The position numbers and the translations under genes were made by a program. Below, piece by piece: positions 1 to 11,800 of a DNA stretch of 62,000 nt. The notes beneath the pieces were generated by a model that did not search any database, was not told the DNA's origin, and was given only the letters and a program-made list of their open reading frames with translations. This stretch comes from Tubiluchus corallicola (taxonomy: Eukaryota; Priapulida; Priapulimorpha; Priapulimorphida; Tubiluchidae), in the NCBI GenBank assembly GCA_030141605.1, contig JAQGDQ010000604.1, positions 1 through 62,000 of the forward strand, given 5' to 3'. Numbering within the stretch: position 1 is the first letter of the stretch; each line of letters starts with the position of its first letter.

Positions 1-113
1 TACCACGCGCCTGGTAGGGCAACAGTAGGTACATTTTTCCCTCGACCCAGCCGCGAACTCAGATTTCTCAGACAGAAAGCAGACGCGTTACTAGTACATT
101 ATACCATCACTGG

Positions 114-436
114 TACTCACACTATATTCTACTCTTTCCATCCACCTCACTTGACTTTCTCCTCCCTAAAGGCAAGCTACTCACACTATATTCTACTCTT
201 TCCTTCCACCTCACTTGACTTTCTCCTCCCTAAAGGCAAGCTACTCACACTATATTCTACTCTTTCCATCCACCTCACTTGACTTTCTCCTCCCTAAAGG
301 CAAGCTACTCACACTATATTCTACTCTTTCCTTCCACCTCACTTGACTTTCTCCTCCCTAAAGGCAAGCTACTCACACTATATTCTACTCTTTCCATCCA
401 CCTCACTTGACTTTCTCTCCCTAAAGGCAAGCTCAC
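114..436. repeat. 64-bp minisatellite, 5 copies
   Basis: Unit begins tactcacactatattctact and holds ctttcc, cacctcacttgactttctcc and taaaggcaag. Starts are at 114, 178, 242, 306 and 370; copies alternate ccatcc and ccttcc. Confidence 0.9.
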
Positions 437-1389
437 ATTCCGCAAGCTCATACCAGAACTTCCGCTCCTCGCAGTTCGGAAAGGTAGGGAGGTTTGTTTG
501 AGGCGGTGCGTTTCATCCCGGCAACGTATGGCAAACATCAAAATCAGACAGGCTAATCGCTACTGTAGGTTAAAGCGGATTGTTGTAATCTGTGGATCTT
601 TACCAAACAGGCGCCAGAAAAAATCCGATTTATAAAACAAGAGAAAAAATGCTCGCCTTGTCAAAACATCACGAGCAAGCGAAAACATCGTTCACAAATC
701 TTGGAGGTTTAATTCAGAGATTCGTCTTCGCGGGTGCCGATTAAGAAAACTGTTGGCCCACGGGGTCGAGGCGACGTGTAAAACGGAACTTTGGCTGGAT
801 TTGGGGCGCCAAAATTGACGCGTTTTAACAATGAAACTCGACTTGTGTTGACGAGGTGTAGAATTGAAGAAAAGATGTTTCTGCGTGTTTTCTTTTAGAA
901 TTGCCGCTGGCATTCATCGACGGATTTGAACCGTAAACGAAACGAACACGCATTTAGATTTTCCAAGCAAAGAACTCTTGCTAGTAAAAGAACAGAGCAC
1001 GTAGTTTTCTACGTCTCTGTCGTGGTTGTCACGTCCACCTTGTGTGCTGCTCATGCCAGTGCCTAGCAGTGATTGTCATTTTGGTAGGTACGGCATAGTT
1101 TGAACGTAATTAATTATCTTTTGTCTTTCTCTCTTGTGTACTCCTTCCTGGTAGGATGCAATGCGGTCACGCGAAGTCTGACTGCTCAGCTGTCTTCGCG
1201 TCTCTCGACCCCCTGGTGGCTCCCAGGGGAGGGCTCCGCAACAATATATACATACATTTACATACACAAAATTTTCCCACGTTAGTATAAAATACATTCT
1301 CATCTTACGGTGCATATTCTTTGTGAATCACTCAGGATACGTCCGGCACACGATTAAAGAGTTATTCACTTTAAATAAAGCTTTATAGT
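437..1389. other. Non-coding stretch, nothing recognised
   Basis: No conserved protein, RNA or repeat was recognised. Short open frames on both strands overlap and show no domain. The next Sulf exon was looked for here and not found. Confidence 0.5.
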
Positions 1390-1391
1390 TA

Positions 1392-1807
1392 CACTAATAT
1401 ATTGGTTTGCTGGACAAAAGCGGGAAATTTTGTCGGACCGAATTTGCCAATTGTCTGCCAAATCAGACCCGATACTAAGTTAACACAGTAGGCGCTGGGT
1501 ATTAAACTCAGTGTAGAATCAATCGCTTAATTGACTCAAAAACGTCTAGTACGGGCCGCTCCTACGCAAAACTATATAAAAACTGCCAGGAATTGACTCA
1601 AATAACTCTGCATAATCAACTCTATATTTTTATACATAGAGATATGCACTAATGCAATGATGTAAACAGAGCTACGGCCCGCCAACTAGTGGTCAGCTCT
1701 CGAAACAACGGATTGTGTCCGTAGCATGCAGGTTTTTAACAGTACAGATTTTGTGCGATTTTTCCGGCATCCATAAAAGTGAGGTCCGGCAAACCGAGAT
1801 ATGAGTG
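1392..1807 (+). mobile_element. MITE, family 1 (mariner-like, TA target)
   Basis: It starts after TA (1390-1391) with CACTAATATATTGGTTTGC and ends GGCAAACCGAGATATGAGTG, the inverted-repeat pair of this family. The interior (atctatatttttatacatag, gatgtaaacagagctacggc) matches the copies at 6634-7046, 19045-19262 and 50906-51075. Confidence 0.8.
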
Positions 1808-1830
1808 TTGTTGCTGTTGCTGTTGTGTTG

Positions 1831-1880
<50 letters not shown>

Positions 1881-1998
1881 ACTGCTACTGCTACTGCTAC
1901 TGCTACTGCTACTGCTACTGCTACTGCTACTGCTACTGCTACTGCTACTGCTACTGCTACTGCTACTACTACTACTACTACTACTATTATTATTACAA
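1808..1998 (+). repeat. Compound triplet microsatellite (GTT/GCT/ACT/ATT)n
   Basis: About 190 bp of perfect and near-perfect triplets grading from GTTGCT to GCT to ACTGCT to ACT to ATT. It begins at the last base of the MITE. Long Leu, Cys or Ala open frames here are repeat artefacts. Confidence 0.95.
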
Positions 1999-2706
1999 CG
2001 AAATCATCTATAAAGCTTTTTATCTTACGTTCTTTTGGATGAGAACGAATAAAATTTTTAGCTAATAGTTTTTCTATTAGACAATAATATTACTCATTTC
2101 AGTACGTTGGTCATAAGAAGACAAGGTTGCAAATCAGACCTGCAAATCAAACCAAGGATGTGAAAGTGATGCACCACTACAGGTAAGATGTTGTCGTGCA
2201 TCTGCCCAATAGGTACGGCTATGCATAAAGATGAGTTTCTCAAAACAGATAGTGTTTTACAAATTAGAGAAAACAACTAATTACTTTTGTATAATTAATT
2301 AATTGAGTTGTGTTGGAATCGCAAAGTCCATAGGTCCCACGTTCGGGATATATATACTATATACTACCTGTATAGGGAAAAATTTGAACTTTGTTAAACT
2401 ATGCAGTACACCACAAAAAGCATCTCATACAGGTGAGCACTCATTTAATATTGTTAGAAATGCGAATGTAGCAATTTCAAGATACCGATGATACCTTTAT
2501 TATATCTATGATAACATTCTGTTTTATTTTGACGTTTATCACTTTACCAAACCTTACCTTTCTGTAATCGAAATAGTTTCACAAAACTTTATACATAAAT
2601 TTTAATCGATAATGCTGCTGCAAACAGTTTGTGCAGTTCCAGAAACCTGGTCCGTAATCTCTGATAAACATTTTTCCAGTACAGATGAAGAAAAAGTAAT
2701 TCACAC

Positions 2707-2839
2707 CTGCTTTTTGTCGTAGTCGCACGGTGCTCTAAATTCTGGCTTGGCACACTGGCGCGCCAATTTAGCTTCTTTTGAGAATTCCTCTTTTCCTTCT
2801 AAACGAGCCAAACGCTTAAGCATCTTATGTGTTACCTTC
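2707..2839 (-). CDS. Sulf: Sulf exon 10: charged segment and first Cys cluster
   Basis: It encodes [20 protein letters not shown] followed by [20 protein letters not shown]. The charged stretch and the two cysteines resemble the vertebrate segment that starts the hydrophilic, heparan-sulfate-binding domain. Acceptor CTGAACAG, donor GTGTGA, phase 0 at the end. The next exon should begin with a Trp/Cys-containing stretch but was not found between 1 and 2700, so it is probably left of the window. Confidence 0.85.
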
Positions 2840-5800
2840 CTGTTCAGAAAAATAAGGCAGTATTTTCATCAATTATAATGGTATCAAAGGTAACATAATC
2901 ATCAGTTATTACACTATCAAAGACAACATCTTCAACAGCTATTACAGTACCAAAGGTACTACCTTCATCAATTATTACGGTATCAAAGCTAACATCACCA
3001 CCAGTTATTACAGCATCAAAGGTAACATCACCAGTTACTACAATATCAAAGGTAACTTCTTCATCGGTTATTACAGCATCAGAGGCAAAATCTTCACCAG
3101 TTATTACAATATCAAAGGTAACATCTTTATCGGTTATTACAGCATCAAAGGTAACATCTTCATCGGTTATTACAGCATCAAAGGCAACATCTTCACCAGT
3201 TATTACAATATCAAAGGTAACACCTTCATTGGTTATTACAGCATCAAAGGTAACATCCTCACCAGTTATTACAGTATCAAAGGCAACGTCTGCATCGGTT
3301 ATTACAGTATTAAAGGTAATATCTTCATCAGTTATTATAGTATCAAAGGTAACATCTTCACCAGTTATTACAGTATCAAATCCAACATCTTCACCAGTTA
3401 CAACAGCATCAACAAAAAGTTGTGCAAAGAAATGTTATGTTTTTTTAAAATTTCCAAGAATTCTTTGTGCCATTTTTCTAATAAAAATCAATTCAGATAC
3501 TCTGTCAGTTTGCAGAAAAGCTCTAACTACTAAAACGCCTAGACATATGGCACTTAATCGATAAGTAAATTCATGCCTAAGATCAGCCTGCACTTAATAT
3601 TCTATTTACAAATATCATTCTGTTTTTCAATTGGTGGCAGTTAAAACAGCTAAGTGGTCACATGCTGTTTTGAGTGACTGGTTCATCACTACCTGGGGCC
3701 AATGCTTAATTAGAGGGGTTTCATTCACCATAATGATGCCAGTTGTTGACCTTGAAGAGAGACGTTGTATTACACATTCAAACATGGCTGCGAGATCTCT
3801 GCTGGTTCAGTAGCTCGTCTTAAACGAACACCCTTGGTAGTGAGCTAAGCTCTGGTCTTTCCACAAGCAACAACAATTAAGCAGATCCTGCCGAAAGTGA
3901 AGTGCAAAGAACTAGTAACGATTTTGCGTAAATAAATAACTATCACAAGCATTTTTGTTCTCCACAAGCGGGAAGTGAACAGAAAACGGTAAAAATGTTC
4001 AAGAGAATTTAAGGATTACCCTCTCGATAGGAGAAACGTGTCTCTCCAAGGTGCTAACGGTTGTAGCATGCCATCAATGATGTTCGTTTGTTCTACACCT
4101 CCTAAGAGACACACAATGGAATATTTTAACACATTAACACTGCGATGAATTTCTGTTCTATTTTCGTACATCAAACTGCCTTTGTAAAGCTAAAGTTGAG
4201 GCTAAAGTTTACAATGTCCCACGTGTGAAAAATTAGTTTGTGAAGCGTATTAGGATTAGGATTAAGATTAGGGTTAATGTTGGTGTCACGGTTAGGGTTA
4301 GCAGTAGATTAGGATTAAGGTTAGGGTAAGGGTTATGATTAGAGTTAGCATTGGTTTTGGGTTAGGGTTAGGGTAAGGGTTACGATTAGAGTTAGCATTG
4401 GTGTTATGGTTAGGGTTAGGTTGGATTAGGGTTAGGGTTAGGGTAAGGGTTAGGATTAGAGTTAGCATTGGTGTTAGGGTTAGGGTTAGGGTTAGGGTAA
4501 GGGTTAGGATTAAAGTTAGTATTGGTGTTAGGGTTAGGGTTATGGCAAGGGTTTGGGTTAGGGTAAGGGTTAGGATTAGAGTTAGCAATGGTGTTAGAGT
4601 TAGGGTTAGGGTTAGGGTTGGATTAAGGTTAGGGTTAGGGAATTTGAATTGTGCAAGGAATTGTAAACTCTTTCCAAACATAATTTGGAAAAGATTTCTT
4701 GTTCGCATTTTGGATAACACATTGGCAATATTATGGGTTCTCACAATACAAAAGAAAACTGCACTGATCTTGATTGGCATGAAACTAAGTAACACTCCAC
4801 AAACAAACAAAACCAATGTGTTTAAAACGGCAGCTTCCTAATATTGACAGTTCTGTTACAACTAACATATTGGTTTGTTTGTTTGTGGAGTGTTACATAG
4901 TTTCATACCATTCAAGATATACAGTCTGTAAGGTAAATTGTTACACTGTCCACATAATGTTATATCATATATCTTTTGGCTATCTAACTAATGAATTGCA
5001 TTTGGATGTTGTTTCTAAATTCAGGTAAGCTTCTTTGTTTTAGATACCTTGATAATGAACAGTTTTGTTCGAAACCGGTCGGTAACAAATTCCATTTTGA
5101 CGCAATTAGTGAGTTATTAACATTAATATTTTCCATTTTTCAACGAGTTGTGAAGAAGTCACGAAACACCTCACCAGGTTAAAGGGAAAAAATATGTATT
5201 TGATTACTGTCTGTCCAGTACCTTGAAATAACTTGAGCATTGACTCGCCATCCATGTGCTTAGGAATAGCAACTCCAGCCATGTCAAGTATAGTCGGTGC
5301 CAGATCAACATTCAGTACGATGTTCGATAGTCTATATATGAAAAAATAAATTAAAGTACGTGAGAGAATCAGCCTCCAGGATGTGAAAGAGCCAGCCTCC
5401 AGGATGTGAAAGAGCCAGCCTCTAGGACGTGAAAAAGCCAGCCTCTAGCACTTGAAAGAGCCAGGCTCTAGAACGTGAAAAAGCCAGCCTCTAGGACGTG
5501 AAAAAGCCAGCTTCTAGGACGTGAAAAAGCCAGCCTCCAGGATGTAAAAGAGCCAGCCTCTAGGACGTGAAAAAGCCAGCCTCTAGCACTTGAAAGAGCC
5601 AGGCTCTAGAACGTGAAAGAGCCAGCCTCTAGGACGTGAAATAGCCAGCCTCTAGGACGTGAAATAGCCAGCCTCTAGGACGTGAAAAAGCCAGCCTCTA
5701 GGACGTGAAAAAGCCAGCCTCTAGTAGGTGAAATAGCCAGCCTCTAGGACGTGAAAAAGCCAGCCTCTAGGACGTGAAAAAGCCAGCCTCTAGTAGGTGA

Positions 5801-8800
5801 AAAAGCCAGCCTCTATGACGTGAAAAAACCAGCCTTTAGTAGGTGAAAGAGCCAGTCTCCAGAACGTGAAAGAGCCAGCCTCTAGCACTTGAAAGAGCCA
5901 GCCTCTAGAACGTGAAAAAACCAGCCTTTAGTAGGTGAAAGAGCCAGTCTCCAGAACGTGAAAGAGCCAGGCTCTAGGACGTGAAAAAGCCAGCCTCTAG
6001 CACTTGAAAGAGCCAGGCTGTAGAACGTGAAAAAGCCAGCTTCTAGGACGTGAAAAAGCCAGCCTCCAGGATGTGAAAGAGCCAGCCTCTAGGACGTGAA
6101 AAAACCAGCCTTTAGTAGGTGAAAGAGCCAGTCTCCAGAACGTGAAAAAGCCAGCCTCTAGCACTTGAAAGAGCCAGCCTCTAGAACGTGAAAAAGCCAG
6201 CCTCTAGGACGTGAAAAAGCCAGCCTCTAGGACGTGAAAAAGCCAGCCTCTAGGACGTGAAAAAGCCAGCCTCTATGACGCGAAAAAACCAGCCTTTAGT
6301 AGGTGAAAGAGCCAGTCTCCAGAACGTGAAAGAGCCAGCCTCTAGCACTTGAAAGAGCCAGCCTCTAGTACGTAAGCCTCTAGGACGTGCGAGCGCCAGT
6401 GTCTAGTAGTTGAAAAAGCCAGTCTCTAGTAGGTGAAAGAGCCAGCCTCTAGGACGTGAAAGAGCCAGCCTCCAGGATGTGAAAGAGCCAGCCTCCAGGA
6501 TGTGAAAGAGCCAGCCTCTAGACTGAACTGAGGTTGTGGATAGTGGTTCTGTAATTTTATAAGTGAATTTCTTGATTTTTTGGCAACTAAACATTTGACA
6601 CAGTAAAATACCAAGAAAAGATTTACATAGGTACACTCATATCCCGGTTTGCCAGACAAAAGAGGGAAGCGGGGATACGTCAGTCAGAATTTGCTGACTG
6701 TCCGTATTTATCGATATTACACAGTAGGCATCAGGTATTAGACTCACAGTAATATAGAATCAATCACCTAATTGTCTTAAAAACATCTAGTACGGGAGTC
6801 CAATGCAAAACTGTCGACAAGTGAGTCGAATAACTCCGAATAATTAATACTATATTTTTATATATAGAGATATACATGTGGTTACACTGATGTAATGATG
6901 TAAACAAAGTGACGGCCCACCAACGAGCAGTTAGCTTGCGAAATAATGGACTGTGTCCGTCGCATGCCGGACTTTTAGCAGTCCAGATTTTGTCCGATTC
7001 TTCCGGTATCCATAAAAGTGAGGTCTAGCAAACCGAGATGTGAGTGTATTAGCGTGCAAAGCTCAAAAAAACATTTAAACGGTAAGACTAAGTGGATACC
7101 ATAAGACTAAGTGATAAACTCTGGTGACATAAGTCACATGCCATGACTAATCCATGGACGGACTAATACTTTACTAATGCAGTCATAGCACAAAAACAAC
7201 ATGCCAAGCACCGAAATTTGGTGCAGGTGTTGAAAGCTTAATAGATACTGGACAAAACATTCAAACGATTACCACATTTTTTCAGATTATGACAAAGTTG
7301 AGCAATTTAAAAAAACACACATTAAACTTCGATTTTCTTCAAACGAAAAAAGTTTGCATCTCCCAGTCATAGTCGCTAACAAACACAGCGCAAATGAAAA
7401 CGAATCAATATGCACACGTACTTAACACCTCCGGGTATGCCAGGTCCTCTAATGTACAACGGAACTTTGACATCAAATTCGTACGGCATTGACTTTCCTT
7501 TGACTAGACCATACTGTCCTAGATGATAACCGTGATCAGAACTGTAGATTATGTACGTGTTGTCCAGTTCACCTAATGCTTTTAGCTCACCAATAACCTA
7601 TAGAAAATAGAAAGATTAGGTGGTAAATCAATTGTACATGCAAGTTATAGACCACAACAGTTTTCACCAGCACACTTATCCGTTACTATGATCTGTGCCC
7701 AGGCCGTCTTGATGCACGGGTCCGTGGGCCCCCACAAATGTAGGTGCCCATGCTAATCTATGTATGTTGTGACTTGCCGTTGATAAATAAATGCATTCAT
7801 ATCTTGGTTTTTCAAACCTTGCTTTTATGGATATCGGAAGAATCCGACAAAAACTGGACAGCTAAAAGTCCCAACAACGCAGTCTGTACAAAACACTTAA
7901 CAACCGCACAAATGTTGGTTGCTACGGACTTGGCAAAAACACGTTTAAGTTATTTTTAAATCCAGTAGATTTTCCTGACAAAGATCTGGGTTTGGCAACA
8001 GAAAACACCCAAACCAAAGTGATTGCTTCCAAGAGCTATAAGTGGAGATTGAAGATCTGGGTTTGGCAACAGAAAATACCCAAACCAAAATGATTGCTTC
8101 CATGAGCTATAACTGGAGTTTGAAAATCTGGGTTTGGCAACAGAAAACACCCAAACCAAAATGATTGCTTCCATGAGCTATAAGTGGAGTTTGAAAATAC
8201 GAGTTTTTTACAATTGCAGTACTAGTGCCTATACAGAAAGGTGGGTAATTTTTAGAATATTTTGAACATTTTCTCGATAATTGATGCCAGATTATAAATT
8301 AAATATATTTAGCATTTGTTTTTATAAAAAACAAAAGTGAGATTTGGCCAAATTTTTAGTGCTTTCTACTTTGAAGTACCGTAACACAGTTTTAACTAAG
8401 CGGACTTATGGACGCTTTTGGTTTGCAAGTACAAATATATTGAGCCATATCTAGATTTCCATTACATCATAAAAGAACAGCAGAGTGCTGGAAAGATTTA
8501 CTTTTTCCTTATCATTATCACTGATAAAAAAATACACAAACAGTGGCACAGCTAATAGGGGAGCAAGGGGAGCAACCCAACATTTAGGCAACTCATTTGT
8601 CAAGGTTGCTGAATGAACCAATTATCAAATGCTCCAAATCTAATATCTGTTGTTAGATGCATAGAACAATATATAATCCTAACTTTAGAACTTAGCTACG
8701 CTCCTATACACAGATATTGTTTTCAACCCTTTCACTACGTAGTTACTTTTCAACATGGGTCACATTGAATTTTGCAGAATAACAATGACTGCTTGTGGTG

Positions 8801-11800
8801 TGTTACTAATAGTAGTTCGTTATTGAGTGCTAATATTAAATATCAGTTTTATTTCTACACATGCATACACACACACACACACACACACGAGCACTATACA
8901 TCCACTCATGCACACACACACACACGTGCACACCCTTACTTGTACATAAGTACAAGTAAACATGTACTTATATTTAGAAACCAGTTTTCACAAAAGACAC
9001 TATACTAATCCATAATATCCAATCATTTTATAAGAATGCAGAACAATCAAGCATACATTTCATCAACGATCTACAAGTGATTTTGCATGGGAACATACCA
9101 TACAGTACAGAATTGTGGCATGCACCTGGCTTCAGACAGTGACTGGCTGGTTAGCATTACTTGTTGCAAAGCAACCCCAATCCCACTGCTGTTAAACTTT
9201 TCTACAATGTTTTGCATGGCCGTAACAGTGAAATAAACCGACCTGGGTGACTGAGCTTGGGCAGCAGTCTACCGCCTTCTGTCTCTTTCATGAAAAACAA
9301 AGGCAGCAGTGTGCAAAAGGGTTAATGAAGCACTTGCCTTTTCGACTGCATCATCAACAGACTGCAAAGTCTGCAATCGTTTCTGATACAGAATCTTTAT
9401 GAACTCGTGATGTATCGGCTCTAATTTTCCTACATTCTGTAGAATCCACTGTTTATCTGGATTGGGAGCGAAATCGTAGCTTGGAGTTCTGAAATAAAAG
9501 ACACTAATAAGCCTTTTTGCAGTTCCTGCGACTGATAATAATCGCGAAAAGGTCAAAGGTTAAGTGCACCAGACAACGCATTTGTGTATACTTGACAACG
9601 CCTCACAGTCCATGCTATTGTAATAGTAACAGTTTTAACAGCTAGATAGAACCTTACTTAGTTCATTTTTTCTTGTTCCCGAGTAAGATTCTGCTAGTAA
9701 ATTAATTACTCTTTGCACTGACTAATACATAATTAAGTAAAGTTCACATAAAGCAGCAGAAGGTACTGAACAGATGTGGCAGCTGGTTTTGCATTACCCG
9801 CATGTCACATGACGGGTGTAGTTAAGATGTGCTGTTGTGCTGCCGTGGTGCACTTAACCTTTGACCTACAGCAACAGCAACGACGAAAGTATAAAAAGGC
9901 TTACCGAGCAAGTCAAGTCACCAAAATAATTGCTCGACACAAATAAAGAATGCCTACTGCTACAAAGTCTATCAAACTTACAGATATAGAACTCCAAAAA
10001 AGTTCTTAATTAGCAACGAGATAATAGTGAAGAAGTGGACAAAAACAAGGTAGGCACATGTTAGGTGTGCTGCCATAAATGCTTACAGAAAAGGTCACCC
10101 TTTCTTGGAGGTTAAGCTTATTTCAATGTTCATGAAAAACGTTAGAAGAATTCCGTAATAAAACTGCAATAAGCGCCTCGTGTAATTAGTAAAATCACTT
10201 TAAAGTCACTTTATGCTTGGGTGCTCCCATTTTCAATGCCCGCTCTTCTTCCGATGACGTCATTCATCTTGAAGAAAAGTAGCACAATGTCTGTCTTCGT
10301 CAAATGTATAAGTTCTTACAAAAAATTAGATAGCTAATTTTGTAATATTTTTGCGTGAACATTAGGTAAGTACAGAAGTTTGAATTAGTCTACGCAGCGC
10401 GCACTTATGGAAAGCCTCGACGCTATTTACGAAAATCATGAAATCTCCCAGTTACGTCGTGCTTTTCAAGTGAATGGGGGCAACCACCACGCCCGGAAAT
10501 TTCTATTCAAAGGTGGTGTATTTTAAATTTATGCTTTATAGACAGTTTCTTTGCAAATGCCTTCTAAGATTAAGTGATAACAGTAAAATAAACCCAACAT
10601 ACTGAGTGACTTGTTCTTTCCTTTAGCTCACCACAAACAGTTTAAGTGATAATGGTAAAATAAACCCAACATACTGAGTGACTTGTTCTTTCCTTTAGCA
10701 CACCACAAACAGTTTAAGTGATAACGGTAAAATAAACCCAACATGCTGAGTGACTTGTCCTTTCCTATAGCACACCACAAACAGTTTAAGTGATAACAGT
10801 AAAATAAACCCAACATACTGAGTGACTTATTCTTTCCTGTAATTTCATAAAAATTTAATGGCAGAATCATTCTTTCAAAATGACTGGGCATTTACTTTAA
10901 ATATTGCTTACATAAGTGATTGTTCAAAATACGCATCACATAGTAGCACACTTACTTATAAGACGTGGTGTTAGGAAAGAGGTGTTGATACTGTGGTGCA
11001 GCATCCTCTGGTCCATGGGGAGACGGCATGCTCAGCACCATCATTACGGGCTTGTTGGGAAAATACTGCTTAGAAAGCTTCAAAAATGCGACGCTATCAT
11101 TGGCAATAAGATCTGGAAAATACTGTGGAAAAAATGTTTTACTAAATTAGGAAATGAGATTTAAAATATGGCACAGTTCCACTTTGTGATCTCTCATTTA
11201 ATGTCAAATGAAATTTAAAGCATTTTTAAAGCAAGTTAAATGAAATTTGACATTAAATGAGAGATCGAGAGTATCGAAGTTTTCAAAAGAGCACCATCAC
11301 AAAAAAAACAAATTATTTCTTAAACAGCCAAAGGTTTAACATATCGTTAAAATCATTTTTGTGAAATAATCAACTTCAGCACAGCCTATAATCATTAAAT
11401 CGTTAAACAGAAATTTCTTCAACAAAACATCAGAAGCCACTACATGTTTTGCATGGAATTTATATCTCTTATAACATAAACACCCCTATTCACTCCTTCA
11501 GAACCATAAGCATTTGCTGCATTTTACATGGGTTCATGAAAAAATGCTCTCACTGAGCAGCGTTTGAGTTATATTTGATAATTTTTGTAGGTTTCTACTC
11601 CTCACACAATGGATTTTCATGCAAAATTATACATGAAGTCCATTTGCTTACCTTAGACAAATTAGAAATCGTTTTGACAAAAAAATTTTGACAACAAGTT
11701 TTTAGTAACTGCATTGTTTGCACTGTAACAATGTACAGTATCACTTGTGTGAAATTGCTTAATGCAGAAAATTTCAACTATCCAGACACCACACAAGTCT

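Noticed and set aside
1779-2065. Three long overlapping open frames rich in Ala, Leu or Cys
   Set aside because: Pure product of the triplet microsatellite in three frames.
4249-4642. True chromosome end
   Set aside because: Unique gene sequence continues on both sides and repeats are degenerate.
4298-4841. Open frames of 147 and 172 codons on both strands
   Set aside because: Telomere-like repeat read as Thr-Leu or Val-Arg repeats; no splice or start support.
5362-6522. CRISPR-like array
   Set aside because: Contiguous 23-bp units without unique spacers, in an animal intron.
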